This document shows positions 57,402 through 64,000 of a DNA stretch of 64,000 nt, piece by piece. The stretch lies in contig JAMAHW010000042.1 in the NCBI GenBank assembly GCA_023627715.1, forward strand, positions 124,001 to 188,000. The letters run 5' to 3'. The stretch's first letter is position 1, and every line of letters starts with the position of its first letter. Source of the stretch: Periconia sp. R9002 (Eukaryota; Ascomycota; Dothideomycetes; Pleosporales; Periconiaceae). The translations under genes and the position numbers were made by a program. The notes beneath the pieces were generated by a model, which saw nothing but the letters and a program-made list of their open reading frames with translations, was not told where the DNA came from and did not search any database.

Positions 57402-58293
57402 CTACCAATCCTGCACCCCACTCGCCGCAACCACCTTCCCAGCATCCCCATCCCTCTTCCCCTCCACAACGTCCCTAATCAACTTCCCCCCGATCTCCGG
57501 ATGTCCAGCGCCGCGACTCGCCAATGCCTCCTTCCCTACGCCCCCCAGATTCGTCGCTAAGAACCCAGGACTAATACAAAACACCTTAACCCCATCTGCT
57601 TCCAGCAGCCTGTGCCACTCCAACATCAGCATATTCAGCGCGGCCTTGGAGCTCCTATACGTGATCTGGCTTGGGGGCGTTTTCTTGGGCCAGCCCGCGG
57701 CAACGGGACCGGCCGCCGCAGTAATGTACCCGCCGGCTACCCGGGCGAGGGATGAGACACCCGACGTGATGAAGAGAAGACGTGCCGGTGCTGCGGTGGA
57801 TTTGAGGAGGAGCGGCGCGAGGGCTTGCGTTAAGACTTCTGTCGAGGTTACGTTTACGGAGTAGGTTTTGGCCCAGGCGGATCGGATTCCGGTGGGGGTT
57901 GGGTCGGCGATCATGAGGAGATCGAAGGAGGCGCCTGGGTTGGGAAACGGTTTTGATTAGTGTTTTTGTATCATATACACTCACTTCTGATTATATGGGC
58001 TCACCAGCGTTGTTCACAAGAACGTCTAGTTTCCCGTACGTGGACTCGATGAACTGGGTCAGTTTCTCGATAGAAGTATCATCCTCGATATCAATTTGGA
58101 CGGGTACGATTTCCGAAGAGGAAGAGGGGACTTCGGTCTGGATCTGCTTGATAGCTTCTTGGGCTTTTTCGAGAGACCGGCTGCCCATGAGAATCGTGTG
58201 AGGGGTGGAAGAGTTGTAAAGGGCCTTGACAGTCTCGTAACCGATGCCGGTGTTGGCTCCTGTGACGAGGACGATGGTTTTTTCGGCCGCCAT
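57402..58293 (-). CDS. Short-chain dehydrogenase/reductase (SDR)
   Basis: Two exons (58293-58005 and 57934-57402) around a 70-bp GT-AG intron give about 273 residues, typical for classical SDRs. The Rossmann cofactor motif TGANTGIG is at residues 11-18, and NNAG (completed across the intron) at 94-97. The catalytic triad is a serine in SGVSS (about 154-158) with YRSSK (Tyr189, Lys193). The missing acidic residue after the second strand and the basic SRS segment suggest NADP(H) preference. The protein is soluble. The substrate cannot be predicted; many fungal SDRs of this type reduce ketones in secondary metabolism or detoxification. It is convergent with an ABCC transporter, so a joint export or detoxification role is possible but unproven. 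Confidence 0.92.
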
Positions 58294-60275
58294 GCTTGTT
58301 GGTGGTTATATTTGGGGTTTGATATTTGGAGTTTAGAGGAATTGGGTGCAGACAAGAATCTTTGGGGGCAGTGTAGATAGGTTCTTGACTTTGAGTGTTT
58401 GCTTCGGCTTTTTATATACGTAGGTAGGGAGCGGGATTGAAGAGATGGAGGGGATCGGCCATGCTTAACTCCGCGTAAGTGATGCCATGGGAACCCCTTT
58501 TCTCGAGATCTACATGGAGAAGAGCATGGTTCATTACCGGGTATGGGGGAGGGGCTTAGTTTTCTCCATTTATGACGACTGTCATGGGAAACCTACTGTT
58601 CTGATGCATTATTTCAGTGTTCCTTTTCGAAGAGTTTGATACATGGTACCAAAAGTATACTTCCCAAATGCGGACTAAAACGGTATCAATACCTAGGAAT
58701 TGTACCAATAATCAAAACAAATCACTAAAAGAGGCGGGCTACCTAACCCCAAAAAAACCAAGGAAAGGAATTTGCGTTCTGTGTATGGGCTTACCGAGAA
58801 TAGCATAGTCGCTCAATCGCAACACAGGAGACATTGAAGTGTGAGATGACGTGAACTTACCTCTTTTAGTACATAGGTCTGGTCAAAGGATGTTCACACA
58901 GATACGCCTGGGCTGGCAGCCTTCGATGCCATCGGAATCGAGAGTAGAAAGCCAAGCCCGTTCCCTTCATACAAAAGTAGGTACAGATATTATTTTAAGG
59001 CTCACTAATGTTACGCGGGGATGTAGTGTCATGAGTTCCCCCATCCTGACGATATCTAACTTCAAAAATAGAGGAGATGATATCTCACCTAATGAGCTAC
59101 CAAATGAAAAATTTCAACTGAGATTCAATACAATGTGTAATATCTATACCGTTACTTACCACAAGACTCCGTCAATTAAACCCGTATTTCCTAGCAAGTC
59201 TATCTCCGTAAGAAAGCACTAAAGAAAGTATCAAATTTTTATCTGACCGAACATTATAGGAGTGTCGTGATATATCCGGACACCTCTTCGCAAACCTAAC
59301 TAGAAAAGTAGGCTAGTCAACTTTACTTCTTAGAGGATAGCTGCATTTTCGGGTCCGAGAGGATCAAGACTACGCTGTGCACACTCCAGCTGCGGCTAAC
59401 GGTGGGGACGAGATGAAACCTCTGGACTGGTTACTCTACATATTAATGTAGGCCAGCGTTAGCTGGATTGGGATGGTACTAGCTACATTCAGGAATTACA
59501 AGGTTTAGATGGATCTAAGGTGTTTGTTTAGGAATGCGTGGGATGGATGGGGGTGTGTATGTGGCTGATTGCGTTGTTACAGTTGACTCAGCGTTCGAAT
59601 GTTGATACCACATTTGAATGGTGGTGAGAAAGCACATATCATGTGATTCGCTGTCGCCTTTTGAGATTGATGGGATATTTTCCCCATCCAGGGGTCCGGG
59701 GGGTTTTTTTTTGTCGGTCTCCTTTGTCTATTGTTATTGCTTGGGTTGAACCACTTCTGCGTATATGTTCAATGTCTGTTGGAGATAGAGGACGGACATG
59801 ATGGAACTGGCCGTCACCATACGTAAATACATGCATTCCTCCAATATTTATGTATTTTTGCATTTAAGGCAGAGCGATAATGGAAAAGAAAATATAAACA
59901 ATCTACAAGATAATGGTCCGTACATATGATGTTGCTCAAGATGGATGCGGGCAGCGACATTGAGCGTTTGGGTAAGGAAAGGGCGGGTTGCGTAACGTGC
60001 GGCTTTGCGGCGGCTGTGCGCGTTGCTGTGGAGACGAACCGTTGACAAACACTCACCCACCCAATGTCATGTCCACCTCCGCGTCCTCCGCGTGCGCATA
60101 TCAGTGTACCACCACCCCATCTTTCGCTCCCCAATACGATTAATACGCCTATTCGAGTATTACTTTTCTTCTTCGCATTAATCAATCGCTCAAGACATAA
60201 GTATTTGCGAGAAGAAGCAACATCTTTAGACAAGTGCGCTGCTCGCGCCGACATCCCGACCGTCGTACCACCACC
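58294..60275. other. Gene-free region upstream of the chitin synthase
   Basis: About 2 kb. 58610-59350 is A/T-richer than its surroundings and may contain old repeat sequence; a stretch near 58720-58766 weakly resembles the dispersed repeat at 57151. The part nearest the chitin synthase is likely promoter and leader. No gene is supported. Confidence 0.5.
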
Positions 60276-63200
60276 ATGGACGGTCCCACAACACCATACG
60301 GGCAGTCGTCGCCGCCTGGTTACGGTCGCCCGCCTGCATACGACGACGAGCAAGACAGTGCGGGCCGACCAATGCAAGGGGGCTCAACAATGCGTCTGTT
60401 GACAAATGTCGACGAGACACAAGGTTATGCCTCGTGAGTATCACATTTCTTCTCTCACTTCCCCCACATTCCTTCATACTCATCCTGTATTCCTCGCGCA
60501 GGAAAGCTTCCAATCCCGAATCAGCATCGCTTCTCTCCACCATGGACAGCACTGTGGGCGCGCTGGGCAACCAGCTCTCACAGTCCGACATAGGCAGGCA
60601 GGCGGCTGCTGAGGCGGGCATTGTTGACTTGTTGCGTGAGGCCGGCGCTGCTCTCACGAGCGGCGCACCACCACCACGCTCCTCCCCAGCCGCCATGAAG
60701 CGGAAGCCCGTCACGTCGCGGCTTGCCGATCACATATCCCCCACCAAAACCCAGAGGGGCTTGCAGAAGGATCCTGGCTTACCGTTGTATGAACCCCCTA
60801 GGCCACCATCACCTTTATCGCGATCCTATCAACCCTCGGTCTCATCCTTACCCCTCTCTAGGGCGCCATCAGTGCTAGACACTGCCCCCAATATGCCTCC
60901 TCCTTCATCCGCCGAGGATTCCTATGAACCATACAGGCCTTCTCCGGAACGGACATCGCCTGCCCGCCCTTACTCACCCACCCGCACATCTGCCGACTAT
61001 GCTCGCCCACCTGCTTCCAATAATGCGTATGAGCCCCCTGACTTGAACGGTAGTCCACGTCCGGGTACTCCCTCATCGAGGTACGGAGGCGGTCGCCCGG
61101 GAAGTCCTAAGCGGCCTTTGCCTCCAGCGCCATTGTTTGCAGGTGGCAGGCCCATCTCGCGCGACTCAAATGCGACACTGGACATGAGCTCAATACCCAT
61201 CAATGAAGACGATCCATTCACCGATATTGGCGAAAGCCGGCCTGATTACAACTCACGAGACTCATATACGACTGACGATACCTTCACCGACGGGTACACC
61301 GACGCCGATGAGAAAGCTGAGCATTATGGCCCTGCTCCGGACTCCGCCCAGCCACGGCGAGGTGCCCGAGAAGCCCTCATGACCAAGAAGGAAGTTCGTT
61401 TGATCAACGGAGAGCTGATCTTGGAATGTAAAATCCCGACAATTCTGTACAGTTTTCTGCCGCGGCGCGACGATACCGAGTTTACCCATATGCGATATAC
61501 TGCCGTAACGTGCGATCCCGATGACTTCGTAGACAGAGGTTACAAGTTGCGCCAGAATATTGGAAGCACAACCCGCGAAACCGAATTGTTCATTTGTATA
61601 ACCATGTACAACGAAAACGAGATCGATTTTACGCGCACCATGCACGGCGTTATGCGCAACATCAGTCACTTTTGCTCGCGAACACGGTCTCGAACCTGGG
61701 GCAAGGATGGCTGGCAAAAGATAGTCGTTTCTATTATTGCCGACGGTCGCCAAAAAGTGCATCCTCGTACCCTGGACGCTCTTGCAGCAATGGGTTGCTT
61801 CCAAAAGGGCATTGCCAAAAACCACGTCAACCAGCGCGAAGTTACCGCTCACGTCTACGAGTACACGACTCAAGTGTCTTTGGATTCTGACCTCAAATTC
61901 AAGGGTGCAGAGAAGGGAATCGTACCAGTCCAGATGATATTCTGCTTGAAGGAACAGAACCAAAAGAAACTCAACTCCCATCGATGGTTCTTCAACGCTT
62001 TCGGTCGAGCATTAAACCCCAATGTCTGCATTCTTCTAGACGTTGGAACCAAACCAGGGCCCAAATCTTTGTATCATCTGTGGAAAGCCTTCGACAATGA
62101 TTCCTCTGTAGCAGGTGCTGCTGGTGAAATCAAAGCTGGAAAAGGCAAAGGATGGCTCGGCTTGCTCAATCCATTGGTTGCATCACAAAACTTCGAATAC
62201 AAAATGTCCAACATCCTCGATAAACCTCTAGAATCTGTCTTCGGATACATTACAGTCTTGCCGGGTGCGCTTTCAGCATACCGTTATCATGCCCTGCAGA
62301 ATGACCATACTGGTCACGGTCCACTAAGCCAGTATTTCAAAGGTGAAACGCTCCATGGCCAGGACGCGGATGTCTTCACTGCCAACATGTATTTGGCTGA
62401 AGATCGTATTCTCTGCTGGGAGCTTGTAGCAAAGCGTAGCGAGCAATGGGTCTTGAAATATGTGAAGGCCGCCACGGGTGAGACCGATGTACCAGGTAAA
62501 TATCCTTGTGTATACTATTAAAGGCATTGCTAACGAGTGCAGATGCCGTACCCGAGTTCATTTCTCAGCGACGTCGCTGGCTCAATGGTGCCTTCTTCGC
62601 CGCCGTCTACTCCCTACTTCATTTCAAGCAGGTTTGGTCCACGGATCATACCATCTGGCGCAAAACTCTGCTTCACATTGAATTCGTCTACCAGTTCGTC
62701 TCGCTGATGTTTACGTTCTTCTCGTTGGCCAACTTCTACCTCACCTTCTTCTTCATTGCCGGTTCGTTGGCCGATCCGCAAAACGATCCATTCGGTCATA
62801 ACGTCGGAAAATACATTTTCTTTATCCTGCGGTATACTGTCGTGCTTCTCATCTGCATGCAGTTTATTCTCTCGATGGGTAATCGCCCACAAGGAGCCAA
62901 GAAAATGTTTTTGTCGAGTATGACAGCTTACTGTGTGATCATGGCATACACCACTTTCGCCTCCATCTACATTGTCATTAAGCAACTGCGGGACCCGAAA
63001 CAGCCCAAGCACATAGGCAACAACGTTTTCACCAACCTGATCGTCTCAACCGCGTCTACAATTGGTCTATACTTTCTCATGTCGTTCATGTACCTAGACC
63101 CCTGGCACATGTTTACCTCGTCTGCTCAGTACTTCGCGCTTCTTCCTTCTTACATCTGCACGCTACAAGTGTACGCATTTTGTAACTTGCACGATGTGAC

Positions 63201-63810
63201 ATGGGGAACGAAGGGTGACAATGTCGCGAAGACGGATCTTGGAGATGCCAAAGGGAAAAAAGGAAACGTGGTCGAACTCGAGATGCCTTCCGAACAGCTT
63301 GATATCGATTCTGGCTACAATGAGGCGCTTCGTAATCTCCGCGACCGCATCGAGGTTCCCGCGCCCCCTACCTCTGAGTCCCAGGCCCAGGAGGACTACT
63401 ACCGCGCTGTGCGTACTTACATGGTGGTGATCTGGTTGATCTCCAACGCCGTCGTCGCCATGTCCATCTCGGAAGCATTTTCTGGCACACACATCGGTTC
63501 GAATTTCTACCTCAAGTTCATCCTTTGGGCCGTCGCCGCCCTCGCCCTCTTCCGCGCTATCGGATCCACAACTTTCCTCATCATCAACTCCATTCACACT
63601 ATCATGGAGACGAAACTCAAATGGGAAGACAAGATGGAGGGCAAGAGCAAGACAAGTCTCAGCAGTCGTATTGGGAAGAAGCGGTTCGGTAAAGGATGGC
63701 GTGGCGGGGGCAGTAGTTGGTGGTCCGGTAGCTCCATCGGGTCTAAAATGTCCAGTCTAGCGCCAAGTTCTTGGACAGGGAGCTCGTGGAGTGGAAGTGC
63801 GCGCGGATGA
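60276..63810 (+). CDS. Chitin synthase, probably class III
   Basis: Three exons (60276-60433, 60502-62495, 62543-63810) give about 1139 residues. The enzyme polymerises UDP-GlcNAc into chitin at the plasma membrane or in chitosomes. The N-terminal 340 residues are disordered and Pro/Ser-rich. The catalytic region includes the [16 protein letters not shown] start, [54 protein letters not shown] and QRRRW (about 726-730). About seven hydrophobic segments follow, then a Gly/Ser/Trp-rich tail. Phrases such as [27 protein letters not shown] (shown here only as a position, residues near 680) fit class III enzymes such as ChsB of Aspergillus better than class I/II. The N-terminal extension makes the protein longer than the roughly 900 residues typical of that class. 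Confidence 0.94.
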
Positions 63811-64000
63811 GTGGATGTGCTCCACCCGCACAAAATTCTGCGGGGTATTTTCTCCTGGTTTTGGAATCGCTTCAATCTTTGACGTGGGGGGAGGAGGGGT
63901 TTGGTTCTTGTGGAAAGACGACTGCGACTCTATGTGTTGTTCTTATTCGGTAATGTAATGACTTCATGAAAATGGCGTTTGTGGTTTTCTTTTTTTGGAT

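Noticed and set aside
58851..59222. 123-codon plus-strand frame in A/T-rich DNA
   Set aside because: No family recognised; no transposase or reverse transcriptase signature; region more likely decayed repeat.

Overview
The window looks like nuclear DNA of a filamentous ascomycete, most likely a Dothideomycete of the Pleosporales type. The reasons are many short GT-AG introns (about 46-130 bp), long CT-rich leaders, roughly balanced base composition, and fungal families such as Zn2Cys6 and C2H2 regulators, a class III-like chitin synthase, an ABCC transporter and a Dal5-type permease. The genus assignment is inference. I find 17 protein-coding genes and no convincing tRNA, rRNA or CRISPR.

Layout. 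1-6.87 kb holds no recognisable gene and ends in the long leader of a Zn2Cys6 regulator (6.87-10.77 kb, 8 exons). 12.2-23.1 kb is mostly housekeeping: a DUF6697-like protein (-), a SAP30-like Sin3-binding subunit, the mitochondrial Hsp40 Mdj1 with a heat-shock-element-like site upstream, and the ESCRT-associated protein Bro1. At 24.0-25.5 kb (-) is a secreted Ser/Pro/Asp-rich protein with internal repeats. 25.5-34.6 kb is gene-poor and looks accessory: three metabolic genes, all on the minus strand (a GFA-domain protein, a Dal5/allantoate-permease-like MFS transporter and a DUF1989 urea-carboxylase-associated protein). A cluster of GATA-factor motifs lies upstream of the DUF1989 gene.

35.0-45.2 kb is a conserved core block: Glo3 ArfGAP, Nog1 GTPase, Tim23, orotate phosphoribosyltransferase and a GH47 alpha-1,2-mannosidase. 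Tim23 and the transferase are divergent over a 408-bp promoter. 46-51 kb holds an unrecognised protein with a RanBP2-type zinc finger and a three-finger C2H2 protein whose first ATG would add a signal-anchor-like N-terminus. 52.3-58.3 kb holds a seven-exon ABCC transporter, with an apparent GC-AG intron, tail to tail with a short-chain dehydrogenase. 60.3-63.8 kb encodes a chitin synthase.

Most gene models come from joining exons so that reading frame, splice sites and family motifs agree; they are not supported by transcripts. The observations most worth checking are the nitrogen-related DUF1989/MFS pair, the possible membrane-tethered C2H2 factor, two diverged copies of an approximately 100-bp dispersed repeat beside transporter 3' ends, and the GC-AG intron.
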